A stretch of DNA of 10,448 nt from an uncultured Sutterella sp. (GCA_900542195.1 UQNA01000072.1:1-10448); one strand, 5' to 3'. Counted from the first letter of the stretch, positions 1 to 6,647 are shown. Numbers and translations are program-made. Notes: generated by a model not told the origin, from the letters alone.

Positions 1-49
1 GGCGAGCTCGGGACTTCCACCCTATAGAATGCACTCATGCCGAGCACAC
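1..49 (-). mobile_element. Probable group II (class C-like) intron, 5' end only, cut by window edge
   Basis: Read on the minus strand from base 49, the sequence starts GTGTG, which fits the group II 5' consensus GUGYG. It continues into a small hairpin (CTC, loop GGCAT, GAG at 44-34) and then GGGTGGAAGTCCC (22-10), which resembles the GGTGNAAGTCC element of bacterial group II intron domain I. The first base lies directly after the TTTTT tract of a minus-strand terminator. Class C introns are known to insert in that place and orientation. The rest of the ribozyme and any reverse transcriptase gene would lie beyond base 1. The motifs are compared from memory and only 49 bases are visible, so this is a good but unproven call. 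Confidence 0.58.
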
Positions 50-89
50 AAAAACCGCCAAAGGCGCTTTAAATAACACTTTCGGCGGT
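50..89 (-). terminator. Rho-independent terminator of the M20-transporter operon
   Basis: On the minus strand ACCGCC, a one-base C/G bulge and AAAG pair with CTTT and GGCGGT (arms 89-79 and 63-54). A loop of about 15 bases separates the arms, and TTTTT (54-50) follows. It lies 22 bases past the transporter stop codon. The T-tract runs straight into the putative group II intron. Confidence 0.8.
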
Positions 90-111
90 ATTAAATGCTT
101 TCAGCAAAAAT

Positions 112-1404
112 TTAGGCAATTAGGTAATTTGCCATGTATGCAACTACCGTACACACTATCAAACCAAATATATGATTGGGCCTTTGAAATAGATTAGCCT
201 CCTTCAAAGTCGAGCCAGGTGTAACCGGTATAAGAGTCGGTAAATTTGCGACCGGACCTCCGGTTAAAAAATGTTGAAATATTGCTGCAGGACCACAGGC
301 AGCAATCGCTGCAGCCAAAGGTGTTACGCCGGCACCGATAATGACAGGAAGAAGCGGGATCGTTAGGGCGCCCGAAGCTGAATATGATTGAGTTATCAAC
401 CCGGCAATACAAGAGACCAGAATCATAATCAAAATAGGAGAAAAATCTAAGACTGGTTTTAAAGCCGTATTAATGGTTTCCGTCAGTCCTATGGCTTTGA
501 TGACAGAGCCCATAAATACGAAGCCGATTGTAGCCACGAGGGGAATGGACATTCTCTTAAGACCATCTATCATTTGAGCCTCCCCTTTTGCAGGATTAAC
601 TCGGGCCATTAAGATAGTAATCAGCCCGCATGTAATACCCACTATAAAAACTGGAAGTCCCACAGCAAAACCAATCATCATAAGCAAGAAAGGAAAGAAA
701 GCCTTCCATGAAGAGATGTTATTAGTGTCTTCTTTTTCCATACTTTGAAGAATCTTTTGTGCTTGTTCGGGCGTCAGCAGTTTTCCTTCCTTCTTCATTT
801 TCATGTAGTTTCTGAAGAAGGCAAAACAAATAACAGATAAAGCCGTGATTGCTCCAGCGATATTAATTAGACCAAAGCCAATTCCTGCTGATCCTATTAT
901 CGCTACTTGAGTAGGATGTGTAAAACCCCCAAAGTTACCTAAAATGCCGGCGTGGCCTTGCGCACCCGCAGCTCGATTTGGATCCATTCCCATTTTAACG
1001 GCAGCTGGACAAGCAATGGCACCGGTAACAATGGGTGGAGCATAACCCGTAAGCATTCCGATAATGCCAGCTGCGACAGACCCGGCGCATATCACCCCTG
1101 GACCACCACCTAGCCGAGTTCCAAAACGGATTACTGAACGGACTATTGCTGCCAGAAAACCTGTTGCTTCAAGAACTCCGATGAACATCAGGACACCGGT
1201 CATATCGGCAATCACTCCAATCAGTCCGCTGCTTACTAGTTTGGCAACAGTAATTGGTTCATTTCCTGCAAGCGGGAAACCTGCAATGATAGCTACCAGC
1301 GCTGATCCCAAAATAGCAGTTAAATAAAGAGGCGTTTTCCCAGAAATCATTAGCAGAAGAACGACCCCCATCACACATTGTGCAAATATCATTTGGTTTG
1401 TCAT
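112..1404 (-). CDS. IT-superfamily carboxylate/organic anion transporter (GntP/CitMHS/DcuC-like)
   Basis: A 430-residue, very hydrophobic inner-membrane protein with about 11-12 predicted membrane segments. A charged cytoplasmic-type loop at residues 200-232 splits it into two halves, the usual layout of ion-transporter-superfamily carriers. Gly/Pro-rich re-entrant-like stretches occur at 118-130 (TGYAPPIVTGA), 155-170 and 338-352 (QSYSASGALTIPL). They resemble the substrate/cation-binding hairpins of GntP, CitMHS and DcuC-type symporters. No extracytoplasmic binding protein or ATPase is nearby, so a secondary symporter is likely. The start has a good ribosome site (AAGGAGA, 6-7 bases before ATG). 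It begins 11 bases after the M20 hydrolase gene, in one operon, which suggests it imports that enzyme's substrate or a related amide/peptide. The exact family and substrate cannot be read from sequence alone. Confidence 0.75.
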   Translation of the reverse strand: MTNQMIFAQCVMGVVLLLMISGKTPLYLTAILGSALVAIIAGFPLAGNEPITVAKLVSSGLIGVIADMTGVLMFIGVLEATGFLAAIVRSVIRFGTRLGGGPGVICAGSVAAGIIGMLTGYAPPIVTGAIACPAAVKMGMDPNRAAGAQGHAGILGNFGGFTHPTQVAIIGSAGIGFGLINIAGAITALSVICFAFFRNYMKMKKEGKLLTPEQAQKILQSMEKEDTNNISSWKAFFPFLLMMIGFAVGLPVFIVGITCGLITILMARVNPAKGEAQMIDGLKRMSIPLVATIGFVFMGSVIKAIGLTETINTALKPVLDFSPILIMILVSCIAGLITQSYSASGALTIPLLPVIIGAGVTPLAAAIAACGPAAIFQHFLTGGPVANLPTLIPVTPGSTLKEANLFQRPNHIFGLIVCTVVAYMANYLIA

Positions 1405-1415
1405 TGAGGTTCTCC

Positions 1416-2615
1416 TTATGACCTAGGCGATAATTCTTGAAATGCTCTGATAACGGACAAAGCCAGCAAAGCTTGCCTTTGTGAAAAACTATCCTTCACT
1501 GCGTATTCTCTATCTGTGTGTAGATTCCCTCCTACAGGCCCCATGCCGCAGATAGTCGGAATGTTCATACAAGAAGTAATCCCCGCATCAGCTGCTCCTC
1601 TTACCTCAAGACCTTTAACCTCCCATCCAAGTGTATCTCCACTTTCTTTAACAATATCAAAGAGTTTGGTATTGTTTTCATTAACTAAAAAAGGCAAGAA
1701 CCCAATTGGTTCATCGCAAACAACCGTGATCCCATCTCTAGAGTTCTTTTCGCACGCTTGCCTGATTTGACTTAAGAGATATTCCCTCTGCTCAATGGAG
1801 GAAAAACGTGTATATATCTTTGCACTAGCCTCGGGTGCAACTATGATCGCACCCTCCCCGCCCTCTATTTCTCCTACGTTGACGCTGTATCCTTGCTCTT
1901 CGTTTTCAAGGCTCGAAATCTCCACAATTACTTTTGCAAGTGCATGAATTGCAGATCTTCCTTCTGAATAGGCATTTCCAGCATGAGAAGAGCGCCCTTT
2001 TACCTTAATCGAAATAAGATCTCCGCCGTTCCTTCCGACAACTACAGAACCGTCTGCACGCGCAGGTTCAAGAAAAAAAGCTGCAATTGTGTTCTTTGCT
2101 CTTTCTGCAACAAATGACTGGGAAGCCTTGGATCCAATCTCCTCGTCCGAAGTAAAAACTATCTCTATCGGAATCTTGGGTAGAATATGTTTCAGCTCAG
2201 ACAGTGCCTTAATCACAAAAATTCCGTTTGTGATTCCGCCTTTCATGTCCGCACAACCCGGGCCATAGACATTGTTCGCATCCTCTGAGAATGGACGTAA
2301 CGCAACAGTTCCGTGTGGGAAGACCGTATCGCGGTGACAGACTAAAAGAATTCGCTTCTCATTTGACTCTGGTTTGCAGTTAAAACATGCACTAATAGGG
2401 TTGCCAAGAGTTTCATGATGTCTTACTACTATGTCTGCTCCCATTCTTTCGCAGGTTTCAGCAAGAAAATTACCCAAACTGTCAACATCTTTTTTATTTC
2501 GGCTTCCGCTTTCCATGTTGACAATAGTTTCTAGAAAAGCAAAAACAGCTGACTCTTCCTTTGCGAATGTCTCTTTGAATAATTCAGCTACTGAGTCTCT
2601 TTTGCAGTGATTCAT
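1416..2615 (-). CDS. M20-family zinc amidohydrolase/carboxypeptidase (ArgE/DapE/CPG2-like)
   Basis: A 399-residue cytoplasmic enzyme with no signal peptide. It has the complete di-zinc site of the M20 family: H94 and D96 in CHRDTVFP, bridging D123 in GCADMKGG, general base E158 and ligand E159 in SDEEIGS, E183 in FLEPA, and C-terminal H366 in NLHTDREY. H211 in SSHAG opens the dimerisation ('lid') domain, which spans roughly 195-305. The length is normal for the family. M20 enzymes hydrolyse peptide or N-acyl amino acid bonds. The overall pattern is nearest glutamate-carboxypeptidase (CPG2)-like members, but specificity is not predictable. Translation starts at an ATG six bases after AAGGAG. 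It is the first gene of the leftward operon, facing the C45 hydrolase gene across a shared palindromic control region, so joint induction by one substrate is the natural inference. Confidence 0.88.
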   Translation of the reverse strand: MNHCKRDSVAELFKETFAKEESAVFAFLETIVNMESGSRNKKDVDSLGNFLAETCERMGADIVVRHHETLGNPISACFNCKPESNEKRILLVCHRDTVFPHGTVALRPFSEDANNVYGPGCADMKGGITNGIFVIKALSELKHILPKIPIEIVFTSDEEIGSKASQSFVAERAKNTIAAFFLEPARADGSVVVGRNGGDLISIKVKGRSSHAGNAYSEGRSAIHALAKVIVEISSLENEEQGYSVNVGEIEGGEGAIIVAPEASAKIYTRFSSIEQREYLLSQIRQACEKNSRDGITVVCDEPIGFLPFLVNENNTKLFDIVKESGDTLGWEVKGLEVRGAADAGITSCMNIPTICGMGPVGGNLHTDREYAVKDSFSQRQALLALSVIRAFQELSPRS

Positions 2616-2689
2616 TTTTTTCTCCTTGGAATGAAGTAAAAGTCAAATTCCACCTCGGAGTCTATGAATACATTTTTATATGTTAATAG

Positions 2690-2709
2690 TTGTCATATTA
2701 ATATGACAA
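2690..2709. promoter_or_regulatory. Perfect 20-bp palindrome, candidate operator
   Basis: TTGTCATATTAATATGACAA equals its own reverse complement. Outside it, AATAGTTG (left) and CAACTATT (right) continue the symmetry with a 3-base offset caused by an extra CAA on the right. It lies just upstream of a TTGACA -35 for the C45 gene and over the likely leftward promoter. The adjacent GntR/FCD regulator is the best candidate ligand-responsive binder. The wide half-site spacing (GTC, 10 bases, GAC) is not the classical short FCD site. Confidence 0.6.
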
Positions 2710-2715
2710 CAACTA

Positions 2716-2744
2716 TTGACATAAAAGAGATATCTCCATAAAAA
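2716..2744 (+). promoter_or_regulatory. Candidate sigma-70 promoter for the C45 hydrolase gene
   Basis: A perfect -35 TTGACA (2716-2721), a 17-base spacer and a weak -10 TAAAAA (2739-2744). The predicted transcript start is near 2751, leaving a leader of about 100 bases. The palindrome ends 6 bases before the -35. Confidence 0.45.
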
Positions 2745-2853
2745 TTGTATTAAACATCGCATTTCTCTCGTAACAGCAGATTTGTCTTTTTCTAAATTTT
2801 CTAAGTACGGCTTCGGAAGAGAAATGCAAATGATTCTTTAACCGGAGAAACTC

Positions 2854-3918
2854 ATGTCATTAGAATTACATCCTCACTTTCAAATTTCTGGGTCAGCAGA
2901 GCAAAGAGGCGTCCAATATGGAGAGCTCGCATCGTCGTACATTTGTAAAAATATTGAGTTCTACAAAAAAATGTTCGCTTCATACGGCATTTCTTGGGAA
3001 AAGGCTAAGTCAGCAGCCCTCCAATATATTCCTCATATCCAAAATTATTTACCGCAAGCTTTAAGCGAGATGAGGGGGATTGCAAAAGGAAGCAATAAGT
3101 CTTTTGAAGATATCTTAACTCTCAACTGCAGAAGTGAGATTATTTTTGCTATGCCCAATGGCTGTTCTTCCATTGGCGCATTACCAGAACGAACCGAAAA
3201 TGCGCATACTTATCTCGGTCAAACCTGGGACTGGCTAAAAGAGGCAAATGAAACAACAATAATCTTAGAGATTCATCCAGATCAAGGCCCCTCTCTTCTT
3301 TTCTGTGCAGAAGCTGGAATTATTGGAGGAAAAGGCTTAAATAGTTCTGGCATCGGAGTTTGTCTAAATGCGTTGAGTATCGGAGAAGGTACCTTAGGAG
3401 TTCCTCTTCATGTCATGTACCGCGCCATCCTGTCCCAAACGACCATAAGTAATGCTTTAGATTGTGTTGCTCATCCGCAAAGAGCGGGTTGTGGAAACTT
3501 CGCCATTGGTTCTGGTGAAGGTTTCCTTATGAACGTTGAATTCACTCCTTACAACTTTGATGTGCTCATGCCAACCCAATCTTTGATGTGTCATACCAAT
3601 CACTATTTGTCTCCTTTGTTCCAAGGTCAAGACTCTTTCAAACGTGATTTATGCGATACCTTCGTCCGACTTAATCGCCTTCAAAGATTAGCAATGGATT
3701 CAAGCTACCCCTTAAACAAAGAAAAACTCAAAGTGTTCTTATCCGATCACAAAAACTATCCAGATTCCATTTGCAGCCATGAAGATCAAAAAGACCCAGT
3801 AGGAAAACGCCTCTCAACAGTCTATGCGGTCTTAATGGATCTAAACGAATGTTCTTTAGAGGTAACAACTTCAGCACCTTGCGAATCTTCATTTAGGACT
3901 TACACTCTCGATCATTGA
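2854..3918 (+). CDS. C45-family autoproteolytic amidohydrolase/acyltransferase (isopenicillin N acyltransferase-like)
   Basis: A 354-residue protein that fits the Ntn-hydrolase family C45 (fungal isopenicillin-N acyltransferase and insect Tan). The expected self-cleavage site Gly103-Cys104 in PNGCSSIGA sits almost exactly where the Penicillium enzyme is cut (Gly102-Cys103). Cleavage would give a ~11 kDa alpha chain and a ~27 kDa beta chain with an N-terminal nucleophilic Cys. The family-typical LNCRSEI (90-96) precedes it and QTWDW with D126 (123-127) follows it. There is no signal peptide, so it acts in the cytoplasm. Family members cleave or form amide bonds of acylated amino acids and peptides; bacterial ones are mostly uncharacterised. 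It starts at ATG after CGGAG, and the regulator gene follows almost without a gap. The context of M20 hydrolase and carrier points to catabolism of an imported amide. Confidence 0.8.
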   Translation: MSLELHPHFQISGSAEQRGVQYGELASSYICKNIEFYKKMFASYGISWEKAKSAALQYIPHIQNYLPQALSEMRGIAKGSNKSFEDILTLNCRSEIIFAMPNGCSSIGALPERTENAHTYLGQTWDWLKEANETTIILEIHPDQGPSLLFCAEAGIIGGKGLNSSGIGVCLNALSIGEGTLGVPLHVMYRAILSQTTISNALDCVAHPQRAGCGNFAIGSGEGFLMNVEFTPYNFDVLMPTQSLMCHTNHYLSPLFQGQDSFKRDLCDTFVRLNRLQRLAMDSSYPLNKEKLKVFLSDHKNYPDSICSHEDQKDPVGKRLSTVYAVLMDLNECSLEVTTSAPCESSFRTYTLDH

Positions 3919-3946
3919 TAATTTGCAAAGAATAGATTCAATAGAA

Positions 3947-4633
3947 ATGATCCAAAACCTTCATAAAACTCTCGGTTCCACTGTTTTTGAAGACTTATTT
4001 CAAAAGATTGAAAGCGGCTTCTATCCGGAAGGATCAAAACTTCCGGCTGAAAATGAGCTCGTTTCCATCTATGGAGTGTCTCGTCCAATTGTTCGAAATG
4101 CTTTGCGGGCCTTGCGAGAGCAAGGTTATATAGAATCAACGAAAGGTCTTGGAAGTTTTGTGACACGAAATAAATCTTTGAAGTTTATGGATTTTCGTCC
4201 CGTTGTTGCTCAAGAGGACATGCTAAGATGCTACGAATACCGAGCAGCCTTTGAAGGAGTGATGGCTGCTCAGGCTGCCTTAAGAAGGAATACCAAGGAC
4301 TGCGTACAATTGCAAAAATCCTATGAAGAAGTCGAGAAAGTGACGAATAGCTCTCCGGAAAAGATTTGGGAAGCCGACATCAGATTTCATGAAACCATCG
4401 CCGACGCGTCCCATAACCGTTTTTTTATACAGGCTCTTCAAGCCATTCGATTTCAAATGTCACAAGGCATGAACAATGTTTCGTTGTTTTTTAAAGCAGA
4501 TAAGGCAAGGCATGCTTTGATTAGAAGCACAGAACATAGTTTGATTCTTGAAGCCATCTTAAAAGGTGATCCAGAAATGGCAAAAGCAGCCATGACCTTA
4601 CATCTAGAAAGATCCAAAAATTGGTTAAATTGA
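3947..4633 (+). CDS. GntR-family transcriptional regulator, FCD (FadR C-terminal) subfamily
   Basis: From the ATG at 3947 this is a 228-residue regulator. A winged helix-turn-helix covers about residues 10-75, including the GntR signatures LPAENEL and VSRPIVRNALRALREQGYIES and the wing GLGSFVTR. An all-helical FCD ligand domain covers about 92-225, with the usual metal-site residues D144 and H148 (ADIRFHE), H197 (EHS) and H219 (LHLER). FCD regulators usually sense organic acids or amino-acid-like metabolites. The reading frame is also open to a TTG at 3923, 4 bases after the C45 stop codon, which would add eight residues. Neither start has a clear ribosome site, so coupling to C45 translation is likely. 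It probably controls the C45 and M20-transporter transcripts through the palindrome at 2690-2709; that link is inferred from position. Confidence 0.88.
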   Translation: MIQNLHKTLGSTVFEDLFQKIESGFYPEGSKLPAENELVSIYGVSRPIVRNALRALREQGYIESTKGLGSFVTRNKSLKFMDFRPVVAQEDMLRCYEYRAAFEGVMAAQAALRRNTKDCVQLQKSYEEVEKVTNSSPEKIWEADIRFHETIADASHNRFFIQALQAIRFQMSQGMNNVSLFFKADKARHALIRSTEHSLILEAILKGDPEMAKAAMTLHLERSKNWLN

Positions 4634-4669
4634 AAAGTCTGCTTTTGCATTGTGCTTATGCTCCTTATA

Positions 4670-4688
4670 GGATTTGCCTATTAAATCC
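4670..4688. other. Small stem-loop after the GntR gene
   Basis: GGATTT and AAATCC form a perfect 6-bp stem with a 7-base loop. An overlapping alternative pairing (ATAGG with CCTAT) excludes it. No T-tract follows, so it is not a terminator on its own. It may help transcript ending between the convergent genes. Confidence 0.3.
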
Positions 4689-4690
4689 GA

Positions 4691-4716
4691 AAGCCCAAGA
4701 ACTATCAATTGGGTTT
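4691..4716 (+). terminator. Candidate terminator between convergent GntR and cytochrome genes
   Basis: AAGCCCAA (4691-4698) pairs with TTGGGTTT (4709-4716): eight pairs with one G-T wobble and a 10-base loop. A short imperfect T-run (TTTCTT) follows on the plus strand, and CTTTCGG on the minus strand. It may serve both converging transcripts, but the T-tract is weak. Confidence 0.45.
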
Positions 4717-4774
4717 CTTACAACGATTGCACATATTTGAAACTAATCAAAATACTCTTCATAGAAAAACTCCA

Positions 4775-5122
4775 TTACGGCGTTTTTAGCGAAAACTTAT
4801 GACAAGTGTTGCAGGAGACCACGGATTGTTGATGCCCTTTGTGGCAAGTGGAACAATCTCGATCTCCGTAATGATTGTAATGTGGGTTTGGCTCTACCCC
4901 ACCCGTGCGCTTCGCCATTGCTTCATAACTCTGATGGCAGGTTAAACACTCGGCTTTTCGTACAGGCTTGGTTACATCATTGTTGCTATGACACTGTGCG
5001 CATTGAATTCCTTTCTTCATGTGACGCTGAGCCAAAAAGTTGCCATCATCAGTAGAGGCCATAGCACTTAAGGAAAGAGTGGCAGCACAGGCAAGAACTA
5101 AAGTATTAAATAATTTATTCAT
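4775..5122 (-). CDS. Periplasmic tetraheme cytochrome c (flavocytochrome c heme subunit)
   Basis: A 115-residue precursor with a Sec signal peptide (K3, hydrophobic 5-20, likely cleavage after AMA at 22). It has four CxxCH heme sites at 41-45, 59-63, 90-94 and 104-108. Only four other histidines exist (H34, H81, H84, H97), exactly enough to give each heme a second His ligand, as in the small tetraheme domain of Shewanella FccA. It should carry electrons in the periplasm from a quinol-oxidising membrane cytochrome (not in this window) to the flavoprotein encoded just upstream. The start has GGAG six bases before ATG and lies 14 bases after the flavoprotein stop, in one operon. In FccA the heme and flavin parts are fused; here they are separate polypeptides, as in the methacrylate reductase type. 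Confidence 0.9.
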   Translation of the reverse strand: MNKLFNTLVLACAATLSLSAMASTDDGNFLAQRHMKKGIQCAQCHSNNDVTKPVRKAECLTCHQSYEAMAKRTGGVEPNPHYNHYGDRDCSTCHKGHQQSVVSCNTCHKFSLKTP

Positions 5123-5136
5123 CGTAAGCTCCGAAT

Positions 5137-6597
5137 TTAGTGTGAATGTTGGGACGCCATGTGTGCAGCAGCTTTTCGGCCGAACACGGTTGCTCCGCCG
5201 AGCTGAGCTCCTCCGATATAGTTGGCAAAAAATAATCCTCCGGCGGCATTCCCGACAGCATACAAACCTCTGATCGGACGACCTTCATTATTGATAATCT
5301 GAGCATTCGTATTAATTTTCGGCCCACCAAAAGTCGCTGTAATGCCTCCTTGGAAGGGGAAAGCATAGAAAGGAGCCTCGGTCAATTCAACTGGCTTTTT
5401 AAGTGTGCAGGGAGGTTCCCAGTTCTTAAGCGTGTTGTCTTTAACAGCTTTGTTATAAGCGTTAAATAATTCGACGAACGCTTTAGGATCGATACCAAGT
5501 TTTTGAGCCAGTTCTTCCGGGGTATTACCTTCATAGAACACCGTATTAAGCTTTTTGTACTTTTCGACAGCAGCTTTTGTTCTCTCACAATTGGACGACA
5601 TGATGTGCCAGCCCATATTGCGGCGAGTTTTCAGTACAGTCGTCCGGCACTTAGCGGTATAGACCGAGTTTTCATCCACAAAGCGTTTACCGTTTTCGTC
5701 AATTTCAAAACCTGTTCCGGAGTTAATTACAATGTTTGGGTTTAAATGAGTGTCGGCCACGATAGGTCCGCAATGGAATTGGTCCATGTTCACCAAGCGG
5801 GCACCCAGAGGACGGGTAAGAGTAACGTTCTCTCCGGTAACATATGGGCTGCCTCTAAGACAAAGTCTGGAAAGAGTGCCTCCCATGTAGGTGTTGAGCA
5901 TTTCAGAATTACCAGAAAATCCTCCGGTTGCAATAACCACGCCATCCTTAGCATGAATGGTTTTTATTCCGTCGTCTGACTGAGCCGTCACGCCAATAAC
6001 GTGTCCTCTTTCATTGACAAGAAGATTATTTACTTTGGCATTGAAGAGAAAAGGAATCTTGCGTTTTTCCGCTTCTTTCACTAAAGATCGAATGAGTTGG
6101 CCGCCGCCGGTAATTCCTTTTCCATCCACCGCAGGCCAACGAGAGAAGACGCCTTTTTTAAGCGGTTTAAATGCAATGCCTAAATCTTTCTGCAGCCAAT
6201 TAACTGCCTCTGAAATATTGTCTACGTAGACCTGAACAAGTTCAGGATCTGCACGATCCTCGGAGACTTTCATAAAGTCTCTATAGAAAGCTTCCTTTGA
6301 GTCCTTAACTCCTGCTTCATTCTGTAGGTCGGTACCGAAAGCTGCGAAGGAACCCATTGCATAAATAGTATTTCCCGCTGGACACTCCATTTTTTCGACA
6401 ACAATAGGTTTAAGTCCCAAATCATGCGCTTGAATCGCAGTTACGAGACCCCCGGTACCGGCTCCAACCACAACCACATCGTATTGAAGAGTAACTTGGT
6501 TGCCTGGAGCAGCGGCAGCTTTTGCTGTAGCCAATGAAGAACCTAAAAGAGCAAGTAGTGTCGATCCTGTTTTTAAATACTGACGTCTAGAGATCAT
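5137..6597 (-). CDS. Tat-exported FAD-dependent reductase (flavocytochrome c flavoprotein subunit), substrate unknown
   Basis: A 486-residue precursor. The twin-arginine signal is SRRQYLK at residues 3-9, followed by a hydrophobic stretch and AKAAAA near 25-30. The mature part is one FAD_binding_2 domain (fumarate reductase/ketosteroid dehydrogenase family) with the dinucleotide fold VVVVGAGTGG (41-50) and E68 for the ribose, an ATGGFSGN loop (223-230) and the C-terminal FAD motif GLYAVGNAAGG (444-454). Aligned by eye with Shewanella FccA, the substrate residues Arg402, His504 and Arg544 become Tyr313 (RFVDENSVY), Ala421 (GITATFGG) and Tyr460 (ANYIGG), while the earlier His (H275) remains. 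Fumarate reduction is therefore unlikely. The Tyr313/Tyr460 pair resembles 3-ketosteroid dehydrogenases, suggesting a neutral enone or similar acceptor. It lacks heme motifs and should receive electrons from the tetraheme cytochrome encoded next. The start follows AAGGA by six bases. Transcription is probably anaerobic through the FNR box at 6675-6688. Confidence 0.87.
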   Translation of the reverse strand: MISRRQYLKTGSTLLALLGSSLATAKAAAAPGNQVTLQYDVVVVGAGTGGLVTAIQAHDLGLKPIVVEKMECPAGNTIYAMGSFAAFGTDLQNEAGVKDSKEAFYRDFMKVSEDRADPELVQVYVDNISEAVNWLQKDLGIAFKPLKKGVFSRWPAVDGKGITGGGQLIRSLVKEAEKRKIPFLFNAKVNNLLVNERGHVIGVTAQSDDGIKTIHAKDGVVIATGGFSGNSEMLNTYMGGTLSRLCLRGSPYVTGENVTLTRPLGARLVNMDQFHCGPIVADTHLNPNIVINSGTGFEIDENGKRFVDENSVYTAKCRTTVLKTRRNMGWHIMSSNCERTKAAVEKYKKLNTVFYEGNTPEELAQKLGIDPKAFVELFNAYNKAVKDNTLKNWEPPCTLKKPVELTEAPFYAFPFQGGITATFGGPKINTNAQIINNEGRPIRGLYAVGNAAGGLFFANYIGGAQLGGATVFGRKAAAHMASQHSH

Positions 6598-6601
6598 TTT
6601 C

Positions 6602-6647
6602 TATCCTTGAGAGTCAACTGAGAAAAATGTTTTATCCTTGTCAGTCA
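6602..6647 (-). repeat. Imperfect 15-bp direct repeat upstream of the reductase gene
   Basis: TATCCTTGAGAGTCA (6602-6616) and TATCCTTGTCAGTCA (6633-6647) match at 13 of 15 positions, 31 bases apart, about three helical turns. The gene-proximal copy includes the ribosome site (AAGGA on the minus strand). The other copy overlaps the predicted transcription start. It could be a regulator-binding pair or a duplicated leader element. Confidence 0.45.

Larger units (their letters stand above)
2616..2853. promoter_or_regulatory. Divergent control region between M20 and C45 genes
   Basis: This is a 238-base AT-rich gap between divergent genes. It holds a 20-bp perfect palindrome (2690-2709), a plausible rightward promoter (2716-2744) with a second 10-bp palindrome (GAGATATCTC, 2727-2736) inside its spacer, and a 10-bp inverted repeat in the rightward leader (2759-2768 and 2818-2827). 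No convincing small gene was seen in it. Leftward -35/-10 candidates (for example TTGTCA, 18 bases, TAACAT) overlap the palindrome, so a factor bound there could block the M20 operon. Confidence 0.65.

Noticed and set aside
1..49. Fragment of a tRNA gene
   Set aside because: GGTGGAAGTCC superficially resembles a T-arm, but the GGTTCRA core and a CCA-side acceptor stem are missing; a group II intron start explains it better.
1064..1327. Plus-strand open frame of 87 codons inside the transporter gene
   Set aside because: It is the antisense shadow of a clear multi-pass membrane protein; its product is Pro/Thr/Ile-rich with no recognisable motif, and no ribosome site was seen.
3923..3946. TTG start for the GntR regulator, adding eight residues
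   Set aside because: No ribosome site and a rarer start codon; the ATG at 3947 already leaves a normal N-terminus. Not excluded, since it lies 4 bases after the C45 stop.
3912..4166. Minus-strand frame over the C45-GntR junction
   Set aside because: Overlaps the well-supported winged-helix domain on the other strand and has no motif of its own.
5137..6597. Annotation as fumarate reductase
   Set aside because: The fold and pairing fit, but the residues equivalent to FccA Arg402, His504 and Arg544 appear to be Tyr, Ala and Tyr.
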